Positions 29,220 to 38,584 of a stretch of DNA of 64,000 bases are shown here, piece after piece. Below the pieces are notes generated by a model, which was not told the DNA's origin, ran no database searches, and was given only the letters and a program-made list of their open reading frames with translations. The stretch is from Streptomyces cyaneofuscatus (GTDB lineage: Bacteria > Actinomycetota > Actinomycetes > Streptomycetales > Streptomycetaceae), in contig NZ_JOEM01000010.1 of NCBI RefSeq assembly GCF_000718135.1, positions 1-64,000 on the forward strand, in the 5' to 3' direction. The first letter of the stretch is position 1; each line of letters opens with the position of its first letter. The position numbers were made by a program, and so were the translations under genes.

Positions 29220-32200
29220 GTGAACGACGGCGTGCAGCACCTAACTGGCTTGATCTGGTCCGTCGCTGACCTTTTGCGTGGCGACTATAAGAAATCCGAT
29301 TACGGGAAGGTGATCCTGCCGTTTACTGTGTTGCGCCGACTGGAGTGCGTACTAGAGCCAACGCGCGACAAAGTTGCGGATCTCGCTGACCAGTATGAGG
29401 ACAGCGAGGTCGCGGCGAAGGGTCTCCTTCAGCGTGCCTCTGGACACGTCTTCTACAACACGAGTCACCTGACGCTGAGGGAAATCGCCTCAGATCCGGC
29501 GAACGCGGCGAAAAATCTCCAAATCTACGTAAGGGCGTTCTCGGACGAAGCTCGCGAGATTCTGGATCGCTTTGATTTCGACGGGCAGACCCGACGGCTG
29601 GACGGCGCTGGGCTGCTCCAACATGTGATCGGTAAATTTTCCGATCTCGATCTGCGCCCTGATGTTGTTCCCGACCACAGAATGAGCCCTGTATTCGAGG
29701 AGCTCATTCGCCGGTTCGCCGAGCACTCCAATGAGACGGTCGGTGAGCATTTTACCCCACGTGACGTTATCAGGCTGACAGTCAATCTTTTGCTGTCCCC
29801 GGATAGTGATATCGTCACTGCTCCTGGCGCTATCCGCACCGTCATGGACCCGGCATGCGGCACAGGCGGAATGCTTAGCGCCGCCGAAGATCACATTAAG
29901 GCGCTGAATCCAGATGCGACAGTCGACGTGTACGGGCAGGAGCTAAACCCAGAGTCGTGGGCTCTCTGCCAGTCGGATTTCTTGATCAAGGGAAAGGGTC
30001 CAGGCAATATTGCGTTCGGCAATTCCCTTACCGATGATGGGCATGCGCAGCGAAAGTTCGACTACCTACTTGCTAATCCTCCATACGGCATAGAATGGAA
30101 AAAAGCAAAGGCAGAGGTTGAGCGGGAGCACCAGGACCTCGGCGCGTCCGGCCGCTTCGGCGCCGGACTGCCGCGTATCAACGACGGCTCGTTTCTATTT
30201 CTTCAGCACATGATCTCCAAAATGAAGCCGGTAGACGCGAACGGAGAGGGGGGTTCCCGTGTCGCGATCATTTTCAACGGATCACCCCTGTCAAATGGTG
30301 CGGCCGGATCGGGCGAATCTGAAATCCGGCGATGGATACTGGAAAACGACTGGCTGGAGGGAATCATCGCCCTTCCCGAGCAGTTGTTCTACAACACTGG
30401 CATTTTTACATACCTCTGGATTCTCACGAATCGCAAGAAATCTGACCGTAACGGCCGAGTGGTCTTGCTGGATGCGCGTGACGAGTGGCAGAAGATGCGC
30501 AAGTCCCTGGGGGATAAGCGTCGGGAAGTAGGCAACGAGCACGTCCGTGCGATCGCTGAGCTTTACGAACAGGCGCTGCAGATTTCGCAAGACCCCAAGA
30601 ATCCACGTCATGCCAGGGTGAAGGTCCTCCCCAACGAATACTTCGGGTACCAGCAGGTCACGGTAGAACAGCCATTGAAGTTCCGCTTTGAGGCCAACGA
30701 CGAAACGCTTACAGCGCTGGCAGCGGCGAAGTCGGTACAGAGGCTTGAAAAGAGCGAGCAGTTCGTGGCTGCCGTGAGGACACTGCGGGGCTCATCCTGG
30801 GACACGCAGGCGCAGGCGCTGACTGCGATGAAGAGGGTCGTGGCGGCGGCTGGCCTGAGTTGGCCCACAGGAGGACCGTTCGCCAAAGCAGTGCGTGACG
30901 CGATTGGTGTACGGGACCCAAGAGGCGAAATCCAGCGGGTGAGGGGGGTGGTAGAGGCAGACGCGAAGTTGCGTGAGTACAAGAGGATTCCCCTGGGCGC
31001 GGATGTCGATGACTACCTTGCGCGCGAGATCAAACCGAAAATTCCGGACGCCTGGATCGACCCGGCCAAGACCAAGACGGGCTATCAGATCAGGCCGGAA
31101 CTGTTTTTCGCGGCCCGACTCAAGGCTACCTTTGCACCGCTCGAAGATTTCTGTCGCCCTGTGACTGAGAGAATTGATCCCCAAAACAGCGAAACCGAGG
31201 AGTCACCCGAGGACGCAAGCTCCTACTTGAAGGAGAAGCTCCGCTATCTGCGAGCTCAAGATCTTCACGTGGTTGATTCTGCTCTGGAGCTTTCTTCTCC
31301 GCCTGAAGGAACAACTGCGCTGACGCCGTGCGCCGGCGGTGACATCGTGGGGCGGTCGGGAAGCTGGCGTCTTCTACCTCAACTCTTCGGCCAAGCTGTC
31401 ACATCCCTGATCGTCCTCAACCCTCAGGATCCAAGGACCGGTAGAGCCCTCTGCGAGTGGCTAAATTCCCCAGCAGCTACGAAGGAGTTGCCAGCAGGAT
31501 CTGACCTGATGATGCTGCCGGTTCCTGTCGACGTTGTCGGGGCCGAGGAATTTGACGATCTCCTTGAGAATGTGCAGTCCGCCCGACACAGGCTCCGAGC
31601 CGCGACATCTGACCTGCTGCCGAACGTATTCTCAGGAACAGACTCAAATATTCAAGAACTGCGCAGGACCATACAAGCGGCTGATGCTGAGGCACTATTG
31701 ATTGGTGGACTGACGCAGGCACTCGAAGATCCAGTGTCGCGGGCAGAATGGAGCTACCCATTTCATGTGGCAGCACTGGCCCGAAGGTACCGAATCAGCA
31801 GTATTGCGCCAAGTACTCATCCGGCGGAGCGAATGGATTCCCTGCTAAAGCTCGGGGAAGGCATCGCGCGAACACTCGGGATCATCGCCCTGGCAGAGCT
31901 GGCTCAGGCTGACAGGGAAGAGTTCCTCAAGACTTTGAGGCAGAAATTTCGATCCGGTGCCACCTTCGGCACATGGACGACGATTCTTGGCTGGCAGGCC
32001 GCGCCAGGGTGGGCGATCCTAGATCCTGACGCTCGCGGGGATGCACACTTGCTACTTAGAGGTATCAAGGAATTCAGAAATAGTGGGTCAGCCCATGCTC
32101 ATGGCGTGCGTGAAATGCACGAGATCGGCGACGCTGCAGATGAACTTGAACACCTTGTCCTGCGGACCCTTAGATCGGTATCTTGGCTCGCCACTACGCA

Positions 32201-32513
32201 TTGGGATTGGGTCGAGCGGTGCGAGTACCTCGATACGGCCTCTTTCAACCTTGTAAAGCAGCGTCTCCGTGGGAGCCACCCGGCTTGGGAACCTATTGAG
32301 GAATCCAGTCAGCGCCCGTTGAGACCCAAGCACATCTATGTAGGGAACGGCCCTACGAAAGCCCCGCTCGACCTTTGGCCCCTGGCGTCCGTGGACGTAT
32401 GCTCCGATTGCAAGACTCGTGAGCTATTCCTTGTCGATAAACAAGAACAGGGCGTGCTGACGCTGAAGAGCCTGAGGGATCACCCCAAAGAAATTACGTA
32501 CCCAGATCTCTAA
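29220..32513 (+). CDS. HsdM-type N6-adenine methyltransferase fused to a specificity-like and an unknown helical domain
   Basis: Residues 1-500 of this 1097-aa protein are a type I restriction M subunit: helical N-domain (LIWSVADLLRGDYKKSDYGK), SAM-binding D210PACGTGGM and catalytic N286PPYGI. A spacer common in M subunits follows (DDYLAREIKPKIPDAWID). A region with specificity-domain features comes next (LRAQDLHVV, GGDIVGRSG, LMMLPVPVDVV; about 680-820). The last 270 residues form a helical domain plus a CSDC motif that I cannot name. No HsdR or separate HsdS is adjacent. The coding sequence is less GC-rich than its neighbours, a sign of recent transfer. The GTG start fits the family N-terminus. 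Confidence 0.8.
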   Translation: MNDGVQHLTGLIWSVADLLRGDYKKSDYGKVILPFTVLRRLECVLEPTRDKVADLADQYEDSEVAAKGLLQRASGHVFYNTSHLTLREIASDPANAAKNLQIYVRAFSDEAREILDRFDFDGQTRRLDGAGLLQHVIGKFSDLDLRPDVVPDHRMSPVFEELIRRFAEHSNETVGEHFTPRDVIRLTVNLLLSPDSDIVTAPGAIRTVMDPACGTGGMLSAAEDHIKALNPDATVDVYGQELNPESWALCQSDFLIKGKGPGNIAFGNSLTDDGHAQRKFDYLLANPPYGIEWKKAKAEVEREHQDLGASGRFGAGLPRINDGSFLFLQHMISKMKPVDANGEGGSRVAIIFNGSPLSNGAAGSGESEIRRWILENDWLEGIIALPEQLFYNTGIFTYLWILTNRKKSDRNGRVVLLDARDEWQKMRKSLGDKRREVGNEHVRAIAELYEQALQISQDPKNPRHARVKVLPNEYFGYQQVTVEQPLKFRFEANDETLTALAAAKSVQRLEKSEQFVAAVRTLRGSSWDTQAQALTAMKRVVAAAGLSWPTGGPFAKAVRDAIGVRDPRGEIQRVRGVVEADAKLREYKRIPLGADVDDYLAREIKPKIPDAWIDPAKTKTGYQIRPELFFAARLKATFAPLEDFCRPVTERIDPQNSETEESPEDASSYLKEKLRYLRAQDLHVVDSALELSSPPEGTTALTPCAGGDIVGRSGSWRLLPQLFGQAVTSLIVLNPQDPRTGRALCEWLNSPAATKELPAGSDLMMLPVPVDVVGAEEFDDLLENVQSARHRLRAATSDLLPNVFSGTDSNIQELRRTIQAADAEALLIGGLTQALEDPVSRAEWSYPFHVAALARRYRISSIAPSTHPAERMDSLLKLGEGIARTLGIIALAELAQADREEFLKTLRQKFRSGATFGTWTTILGWQAAPGWAILDPDARGDAHLLLRGIKEFRNSGSAHAHGVREMHEIGDAADELEHLVLRTLRSVSWLATTHWDWVERCEYLDTASFNLVKQRLRGSHPAWEPIEESSQRPLRPKHIYVGNGPTKAPLDLWPLASVDVCSDCKTRELFLVDKQEQGVLTLKSLRDHPKEITYPDL

Positions 32514-33562
32514 CGAACTCGTGCACGGTAGGCGGTGAGACGTCGAGGCTGTCGGCGGGGCTCGGTGTTCACCTCTGCCGTGTCGACGTCAGGTCCGCGG
32601 TCTGCTGATGGGACAGCAGGCCGGCGACGGCTTGGACGGTGTCGCTCATGCGCTCGCGGCGGCCGAGGCGGCGGGCCAGGGCACGCCAATTCTTCAGATG
32701 GGCGATGCCGTGCTCGACCCGGATCCGCCTCGAGGAGTGTGCCTTGCGCTGGCGTTCGTACATCTCCTCGTACCAGTCCGGGGCGTTCTTCTTGAACTTG
32801 CGGTGCGGTGGTGTCACCACCCGGCCGCCGGTCTGCGCGCCAAGGCCCTGGTATCCGGCATCGGCGAGAATCTCGACCGCGGGCCCGTCGGCCAAGAGCT
32901 TGACCAGCCCTGATTGGCGGGCGTGAGTGATGTCCGCGCAGCTTGCGGGTCGTGCTGGGCTGCACCACAGCACGCGGCCTTCGGCGTCCGTGACCACCAT
33001 GGACTTGACGGCGTTCTGCTTGTTCTTGCCGGAGATGAACTTGTCGCGGTCCTTCCGTCCGGCGGCGGGCCGACGGACCCGGATCTCGGTGCCGTCGATG
33101 ATGCCGGTCGTCCCGCTCGCGCCGAGGTGGTCGACGACGTCGGCCAGAGTTCGCAGCCGCACGTCGGGGCTGACCGTGCAGCCTCGCTCGGCGAGCAGGG
33201 GCCGCACCTCGCCGACGGCCCGGGTGATGGTGGAGCGGTCCACGCCGAACCAGCAGGCCAGCACGTCGTGGGTGACCCCGTGACGAAGATGGACGAGCGT
33301 GGCCGGCAGCCGATCGACAAACACCAGCCGGTGCTTTGCGCCGGCGCCCACGGCCCGCTTCCGTGGCCGGGAGGTGAGCCGGGCCTGGTGACGCTCTTGC
33401 CACAACGGGCCGATCTCCTCGACGAGTTCAGCAATCACTCCCACAGCCAGGCCCGTGATCCGCCGATTGCTGATGATCACTGCACGCGTTGAGTTCCCCA
33501 CCACAAGACCATGATCGAGGATCAGGAGCTCGACGTCTCACCGCCTACCGTGCACGAGCTCG
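32514..33562 (-). mobile_element. IS5-family insertion sequence (intact)
   Basis: The element is bounded by inverted repeats of about 34 bp with one mismatch (left starts CGAACTCGTGCACGGTAGG; right is its complement). It is flanked by the 3-bp direct repeat TAA (32511-32513 and 33563-33565), as in IS5 subgroups with 3-bp duplications. It carries one transposase gene on the minus strand. The left TAA is also the stop codon of the methyltransferase fusion gene, so the insertion did not shorten that protein. Confidence 0.88.
32569..33504 (-). CDS. IS5-family DDE transposase
   Basis: This 311-aa protein has a helix-turn-helix (HGVTHDVLACWFGVDRSTIT) and a DDE core with GIIDGTEIRV, ILADAGYQGLG and RIRVEHGIAHLKNW, the usual DDE_Tnp_4 pattern. 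It is full length and uninterrupted, so the insertion sequence may still be active. The GTG start at 33504 lies about 60 bases inside the right inverted repeat. Confidence 0.9.
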   Translation of the reverse strand: MVGNSTRAVIISNRRITGLAVGVIAELVEEIGPLWQERHQARLTSRPRKRAVGAGAKHRLVFVDRLPATLVHLRHGVTHDVLACWFGVDRSTITRAVGEVRPLLAERGCTVSPDVRLRTLADVVDHLGASGTTGIIDGTEIRVRRPAAGRKDRDKFISGKNKQNAVKSMVVTDAEGRVLWCSPARPASCADITHARQSGLVKLLADGPAVEILADAGYQGLGAQTGGRVVTPPHRKFKKNAPDWYEEMYERQRKAHSSRRIRVEHGIAHLKNWRALARRLGRRERMSDTVQAVAGLLSHQQTADLTSTRQR

Positions 33563-33567
33563 TAAAG

Positions 33568-34432
33568 GGTGTTGCACAAGGCCGTGATTGTGCAGGCCAG
33601 GGGTTTTGATCGCGGTCTTGTGGTCATGATGCGAGGGCGAGGTTGTGCATGTGGGCGACGGCCTGGACAGCGTGGTGGAGGCCGTCGCCGTGCTGCCGGC
33701 AGTCGCGGAGGATCTTGTAGTTCTTCATCCGGCCGATCACATGCTCCACCTGCGCACGCACCTTGCGGTGGGCGGCGTTGTCGTCCTCCTTGCCCGGCAG
33801 CAGGGGCCGGCGGGGGCGTTTGCGGTGCGGCACGACCATCCCGCAGTTGAGGTAGGCGCCGTCGCCCAGGACGGTCACGCCCTGGCAGTACGTGCTCAGC
33901 CCGGAGGCTCGCCAGGCACGGGCGTCCGCGGTGTTACCCGGCACCGGGCAGGCGGCAGCGATCACAGGACGGGTGCCGGGCATCGACAACGACCTGTACG
34001 TTCGTCGAGAACCGGTAGTTGCGTGACGAGGAGCCGACGGTCCGGTCACGGACCGGGACCAGGATGCCGTACAAGATCCACAACCGTTCCGCCGCATCGG
34101 CCGCGCGAGAGGCAGGCTCGAGTGCCAGCAGCGGGCCCAGCCGCTGGATGACACGGCAGGCCGGGGAGGACGAGACACCGAACAACGGGACCAGCTGCCG
34201 CATCGTCAGGTTCGTCCGGTAGTAGACCGCGACCATGAGAACCCGCTCGGCCAGCGGCAACGACCACGATCGGCCTCGCAGCGTGCCGTCACCGCCCCGC
34301 TCCCGCGCCACCTTCAACAGACCCGAAACTGCGTCACCCGCAGCCCCGTAAAGGTCTCCACCCACACCCGCTCAGCCCTCAACACCCCGGCCATACAACG
34401 GAGATGCCCAGTTCAGAGCCTTGCGCAACACC
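33568..34432 (-). mobile_element. Second IS5-family insertion sequence (degenerate)
   Basis: Its ends are GGTGTTGCACAAGGC (33568-33582) and the complement of GGTGTTGCGCAAGGC (34418-34432), 14 of 15 matching. It lies almost directly beside the intact IS5-family copy and contains only a frameshifted transposase gene. A clear target duplication was not found; CTAAA occurs at both outer edges but in inverted orientation. Confidence 0.8.
33624..34385 (-). pseudogene. Frameshifted IS5-family transposase
   Basis: Three reading frames together give one transposase. The start is GTG 34385 (RVWVETFTGLRVTQF). After about 20 codons one base is missing and similarity moves to the frame reading LLKVARERGGDGTLRGRSW. 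Near 33975 an extra C in a CCC run shifts it again to VIAAACPVPGNTADARAW, continuing through GVTVLGDGAYLN, RAQVEHVIGRMKNYKILRD and the end at 33624. Two indels make activity unlikely unless one is a sequencing error or a programmed shift. Confidence 0.82.
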
Positions 34433-34520
34433 TTTTAGACAATACTCATTCTCGCTGGTCAGAGGTGTTCTTTGTTTGTGTGACCGCCTGCCGGACAGCC
34501 CCCTTCATCAAAGCGCGAGG

Positions 34521-35279
34521 TTAAGCTGAAGGCTGACCACCGAGGTAGTTCCACCAGGCCAATACCAGACTGCGGACGAAAGCCTCGCCCTCGGCCAGGG
34601 TCATCGTCCGTTTCGGAAGTCCGGTCCCGGTAGCTCTTGCATGACGCGCCTCGCTGCCACTCACATCAGGTCGATTAGCTGATGCCGTAAACGCAGACAG
34701 ATCACCACTGGACACCCACTGCGTCGCCTTGAGTTGCTTATCGCCTCCTACATTGCCACGCACAATCTCATAGACCTTGTAGAGATCAACCCAGGTTAGT
34801 GAAACGCTTGACCTGCCCAGGATTTCCAGAGTCTCGGCAACATCCACGTGGCTCGACGCCAACCGCATGTACGGCGGTCCTTCTGGCGGTGATGGGGGCG
34901 GGGGTTGAGATGGTGGCGACTGTCCATCACCCACTGACAGAACTACGCCGTACGCCCTGGACCGAACCACAGCGGTGTCGGCCTGCACAATATGGTGACG
35001 CCGCCTGTTACCCGTGCCGTCATCCTCCACGAAGATGCCGGGCAGGCTGACGGGCCGAAAGCTGCTGTCCAGGACACGTGCCACCCCTGTCACTCGCTGG
35101 AGAAGGTTAGTAGCTGCCTCGAGCAACCGCCCACCGTTGTCCATGAGGCCGCCCAACTCAGCCGAGTTCAGGTAGTAGCCGCCCTCCTCCTTGCTAACCC
35201 TCGGGTCGCCCTCGCGGAAGAGTTCCACCAAGGCATCCAGATCGAAGGTATGGCCCTCTAGCTTTGCCTTTACCGCCAT
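34521..35279 (-). CDS. Uncharacterised protein, third gene of a minus-strand cargo cassette
   Basis: This 252-aa protein has no nameable domain. It has an acidic N-terminal half, a proline spacer (SQPPPPSPPEGPP) and a C-terminal segment SGSEARHARATGTGLPKRTM followed by LAEGEAFVRSLVLAWWNYL. I have seen comparable segments in other unnamed bacterial proteins; the EARHA motif might be functional. The ATG at 35279 follows AGAGGTGG. It lies 35 bases after the 390-aa gene and on the same strand, so they are probably co-transcribed. Confidence 0.7.
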   Translation of the reverse strand: MAVKAKLEGHTFDLDALVELFREGDPRVSKEEGGYYLNSAELGGLMDNGGRLLEAATNLLQRVTGVARVLDSSFRPVSLPGIFVEDDGTGNRRRHHIVQADTAVVRSRAYGVVLSVGDGQSPPSQPPPPSPPEGPPYMRLASSHVDVAETLEILGRSSVSLTWVDLYKVYEIVRGNVGGDKQLKATQWVSSGDLSAFTASANRPDVSGSEARHARATGTGLPKRTMTLAEGEAFVRSLVLAWWNYLGGQPSA

Positions 35280-35314
35280 GCCACCTCTTCCCGCAATCCA
35301 TTTTGCGCTGGCCA

Positions 35315-36487
35315 CTACAGCTTATCGATGCACTCCCGTAGCAGCGCGTTTAGGTAAGCCCCGAAGGGCAACAGGTCGTGCATCGCGATGACGTCCTTGC
35401 TAGGGCGGATCCGCCGGTGAAGTACATCATCCGCCTGGTTCTTGAATTCCAGCAAACGGGTCATGTACTTCTTGTCGGTCCGGGTCCACTTGTAGTTGCT
35501 GACTGCTGACTCAAAGGAGTTGGCACCAAGAATCGGCGGGACATGATCAATGACTGCCCTTACTAGTGCGTGGCAGGCATAGACATGATCTTCCGCGTAA
35601 CAATCGTTCAGCTCGCGCAGCAACTGCAACAGCTTGTCGAGGCTCCAGGTGGTCTGACCCTGCTTCTGCTCCAGTTCTTCAATGAGGCCAGCGTTGACGT
35701 AGAATGGAAATGTGACGGTAGGAGAAGCTGTTGGCGCCAGGCCCTCCGGCGCGCCTACGATGATGTTCTGTTGAGTCAGGGAATGGGTTGCCTCAAATAG
35801 AAGTTGCTCCTCAAGCAGGATTTCAGTGACCTTTGAAACATATTCGCTGAGGTTGCTGACATTCCGATACTTAGCGAGTTCTCGGTTCAGCTCAAACCGC
35901 CAGCCGTTGCTGGTGCCCCACGTCGAGTAGCCGCTCCGCAATACTGGTTCGTGACGGAAGATACCAGGCAGCGCCCCCAAGAACTCAGGTGTCGCGGCGG
36001 AGAAGTCCCTTCGGATGTCGTCCGACGTTACATATGCCTTCTCTACCTTGTCGGGTGAGGGAGTTATGGCCTGCTGATGCTTAATCAGGTATTGCAAGAT
36101 GGTGATTAAAAGATCGCCGAAGACGCGCTCAAGTTGGGGAACATGGAGGCCAGCGGCGACGGTAAGAACCGGGCGGCTATCGTCGGCAAGCTGGTTCCGG
36201 TCGTACCACGCCAGTCCGTATGAACGCTGCCCGATGAGCGGAGACCCCACGCTCGGCAACGACTTAAGAACCGACGCAGCATCCAGACCCTGGCGGTCGA
36301 GCTGAGCCTCGACGTAGTGCCAGACCGGCCACTGCCCCTTCTTGAGGTAGGGCTCAGCCATAGTGGTCATCAGGGCAAGCTGGCCGTCATCAAGCTGAGC
36401 CGTCAACGCTGACATGGTTCGTCCGATCTTGGAATCATCCGCCTGGATGGCCCCGTATCGTACGCGCCCTGAGCGGTCATCAGCCAT
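35315..36487 (-). CDS. Uncharacterised cargo protein with RAVIDHVPP-type C-terminal domain
   Basis: This protein of about 390 aa has no catalytic motif I can identify in its first 270 residues. Its C-terminus (CHALVRAVIDHVPPILGANSFE, then KKYMTRLLEFKNQADDVLH) matches a domain I recall at the end of many unnamed bacterial proteins that sit in mobile and defence islands. The base composition is less GC-rich than the core chromosome. It lies between the HEPN gene and the 252-aa gene on the same strand. ATG 36487 or GTG 36496 are both possible starts. Confidence 0.72.
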   Translation of the reverse strand: MADDRSGRVRYGAIQADDSKIGRTMSALTAQLDDGQLALMTTMAEPYLKKGQWPVWHYVEAQLDRQGLDAASVLKSLPSVGSPLIGQRSYGLAWYDRNQLADDSRPVLTVAAGLHVPQLERVFGDLLITILQYLIKHQQAITPSPDKVEKAYVTSDDIRRDFSAATPEFLGALPGIFRHEPVLRSGYSTWGTSNGWRFELNRELAKYRNVSNLSEYVSKVTEILLEEQLLFEATHSLTQQNIIVGAPEGLAPTASPTVTFPFYVNAGLIEELEQKQGQTTWSLDKLLQLLRELNDCYAEDHVYACHALVRAVIDHVPPILGANSFESAVSNYKWTRTDKKYMTRLLEFKNQADDVLHRRIRPSKDVIAMHDLLPFGAYLNALLRECIDKL

Positions 36488-36760
36488 GGCTTTCACGCTG
36501 GTCAGGCAAGCCGGATCTTCCTGGTCGCCGAACCCCTCGCCGTACTGCTCGCCACCAGCCGCACCGCCATCGCACGCTCCCGAAGAACAGGCGGTTGCTC
36601 AAGGCACACGGCATCGTCATTCTGTCCGCGCCGACCCCCAACGGTCGCCCAGGCGGCTCGGGCCCACGCCCAAGCGAGCACACCCAGCATCAAGATCAAG
36701 AGGACACGTTAATGATCTACAAGACCGTAGACCTATTCGTGCTTCAGCCGTCGCGCTTGC
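36488..36760. other. Gap inside the minus-strand cassette
   Basis: No convincing gene. A possible 65-codon minus-strand frame (36502-36699) begins with a hydrophobic stretch (LGVLAWAWARAAWATV) and ends beside the next gene, but it has no ribosome binding site and I do not call it. Confidence 0.4.
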
Positions 36761-37993
36761 TCACCAATCTTCTTCCGGGGCTTCGTTACGCGATTCAATG
36801 CCCGCCGTGACGATTTCCCCGCGGTTGCTCAGGGAGAGGCCGCAGAAGGGGCAAGAGAAGGACTCGACCGTTCCGACGTCGACAACCCCGCCAGGGTGGA
36901 TACACGACTGCGCCCACGCATCGCAGCGGCAGGGTACGGGGCTGAGGTCCCCGTACACGTTGCCGGCGTAACCGCAAGCCGGGCACTCACGCCACCACAC
37001 GTGGTCACCGCTTGCCCGACTACTTATCAGGCAGCCTCTTTGGTCGAGGTGGATCAGAATGTCAACTAGGGGCATATCGCGGTGGCGACCCTGAACGTCG
37101 ACGAGTCCAGCGGTGACACCTGAAGCGATCATGACCTTGACCGTTACAGCAGTATGGGACCGCTGCAGGACGCCAGGGTCCTCGTGGGAGGACAGTGGCG
37201 CAGGGAGCGGGAGCACTCCGTGCTCTACGAGCAGCCTCTCGGCGGCTTGCCCAGCTTGGGATCCCTCGATCCGTAGTGCAGTGACCAGTGCAGCATCCAG
37301 CGCAGTGCGGGTGACATCCCCTTCGAGCTCGCTGGACATTGTGGCCTCGTCCCAGGAGGCGGCTTCAAGGCCTGTACTGAGGGCTACCGAGACAGCCGAG
37401 CGGGCACGCTCGCGCGCGGCGAACGCAAGTTGTTGGGCGAAGGGTTCCAGAAGAGGTCGTTTGTCCGGTCCTGCGGGGGCGGGCACGGAGGCAACCTGGC
37501 TCAGATCTGCGAAGACGTTCGTGTATTCGCCCCAGAAGCCAGCTGGGTCCAGGCCTAGCTCGGCACGGACAGACTCGACGACCTGGACACCCGTTTCGAT
37601 GACCTTCCTGACGGCCATGTCATCGAGGTAGGCAGAGTGCGCGACGCCGTTGCGGGAGTCGGCGAACGGCCGAAAAGTCCGTTCATCCACTGGCATACGG
37701 CCGCGCATGAAGACGGCTGCAGTCTTGAAGGCTTCGAGTATGCCGATGGTCCTTGCCTCAGAGAGAGGCTTGACGCCGTTCGCGTCCCCGTGGCCAAGAG
37801 AGTGAAAACGGAAGGACTGGTCACCCTTCTCAGCGATCAACAAGGGGTTGTGACGGCACAGCAAGGCCTTGAGGATGTGCTCGCATCCGACACCAGCGTG
37901 TAGGACAGCAAAGGCGTGGTTCCCCTGGCGCCACGAGTCCAGGGATGCGCGCAGGAACCGGCTTGCCATCTCGGTGAAAGTCTTCTCGTTCAA
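36761..37993 (-). CDS. HEPN-domain protein with C-terminal zinc ribbon
   Basis: This 410-aa protein has an alpha-helical N-terminal domain with the HEPN ribonuclease motif R114-N-G-V-A-H119 (Rx4H), preceded by HAFAVLHAGVGCEHILKALL as in HEPN/AbiV-like folds. A helical middle follows. The C-terminus has a zinc-ribbon cluster (CPACGYAGN, PCRCD, CIHPGG, SCPFCGLSL). HEPN domains of this kind cut RNA in abortive-infection and toxin systems. The start is a TTG with the very strong GGGAGGG just upstream. It is the first gene of the minus-strand cassette. Confidence 0.78.
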   Translation of the reverse strand: MNEKTFTEMASRFLRASLDSWRQGNHAFAVLHAGVGCEHILKALLCRHNPLLIAEKGDQSFRFHSLGHGDANGVKPLSEARTIGILEAFKTAAVFMRGRMPVDERTFRPFADSRNGVAHSAYLDDMAVRKVIETGVQVVESVRAELGLDPAGFWGEYTNVFADLSQVASVPAPAGPDKRPLLEPFAQQLAFAARERARSAVSVALSTGLEAASWDEATMSSELEGDVTRTALDAALVTALRIEGSQAGQAAERLLVEHGVLPLPAPLSSHEDPGVLQRSHTAVTVKVMIASGVTAGLVDVQGRHRDMPLVDILIHLDQRGCLISSRASGDHVWWRECPACGYAGNVYGDLSPVPCRCDAWAQSCIHPGGVVDVGTVESFSCPFCGLSLSNRGEIVTAGIESRNEAPEEDW

Positions 37994-38584
37994 TTTTCCC
38001 TCCCCCTCAACTCGATCTTGACTCAGTGGTCGCGCCCTCGTCCAGCACGGGTCCTGTTGGGCATCCGGGGGGGCATCCCAAGTCGAGGGTCAGCGTCGTG
38101 GACATTGCGTGGGCTTACACCTCGTCGGCACGTCGTCCGTGAAGTCGCCGGCCGCGCGCCGGGGCCAGGTCGGCGGACGGGTCAGCCACTGGGCGCAGCG
38201 GTGCGAGCGCAGCATCGGGAGGGGGTGGTGGCGGAAGATCCGGCCGGGGCCGGAGCTGACCGGTTCGCGCCTACCCATCGTCTTCCTTGTCCGCCAGTAC
38301 GGCCTTCACCCGCTCCTCCAGGGCGCTCTGTCGAGCCTGCTTCACCAGCGCCCCTTCGTAGGCGCCGAGGAAGTCCGCGTGGCGCAAGCTTCTTGATCGC
38401 TGGGGCGAGCATCTGAAGGACACCGGCTAGCGGGGCGAGCGAAATGGCATCTCCCACACGATCACGCGACGGAAAGTTACGCAGTGACCCTGGAGTGTGA
38501 TACGGGTAGGGATCTTCACGTCTGCTGGCGGAGCAGACGTGGAAAGGAACGCGCTCTCATACGGGGCCGGAGCGGGGGACGTTG
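37994..38584. other. Divergent intergenic region with two possible short minus-strand genes
   Basis: The gap separates the HEPN cassette from the ABC-3C operon. Two overlapping short minus-strand frames are readable: 38271-38423 (50 aa, with LGAYEGALVKQARQSALEER) and 38090-38278 (62 aa, basic), joined by an ATGGGTAG overlap. They could be a remnant of a plasmid or integrative element; support is weak. The ABC-3C promoter should lie near 38477-38510, where TTACGC and TGATAC are about 18 bases apart. Confidence 0.4.

Noticed and set aside
29220..32513. Complete type I restriction-modification system
   Set aside because: Only a methyltransferase/specificity-like fusion is present. No HsdR helicase-nuclease gene lies within the element.
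33934..34365. A 143-aa and a 184-aa frame as two separate transposase genes (OrfA/OrfB)
   Set aside because: The frames join into one transposase with a single inserted C, and a further one-base loss near the start shows decay rather than a programmed shift.
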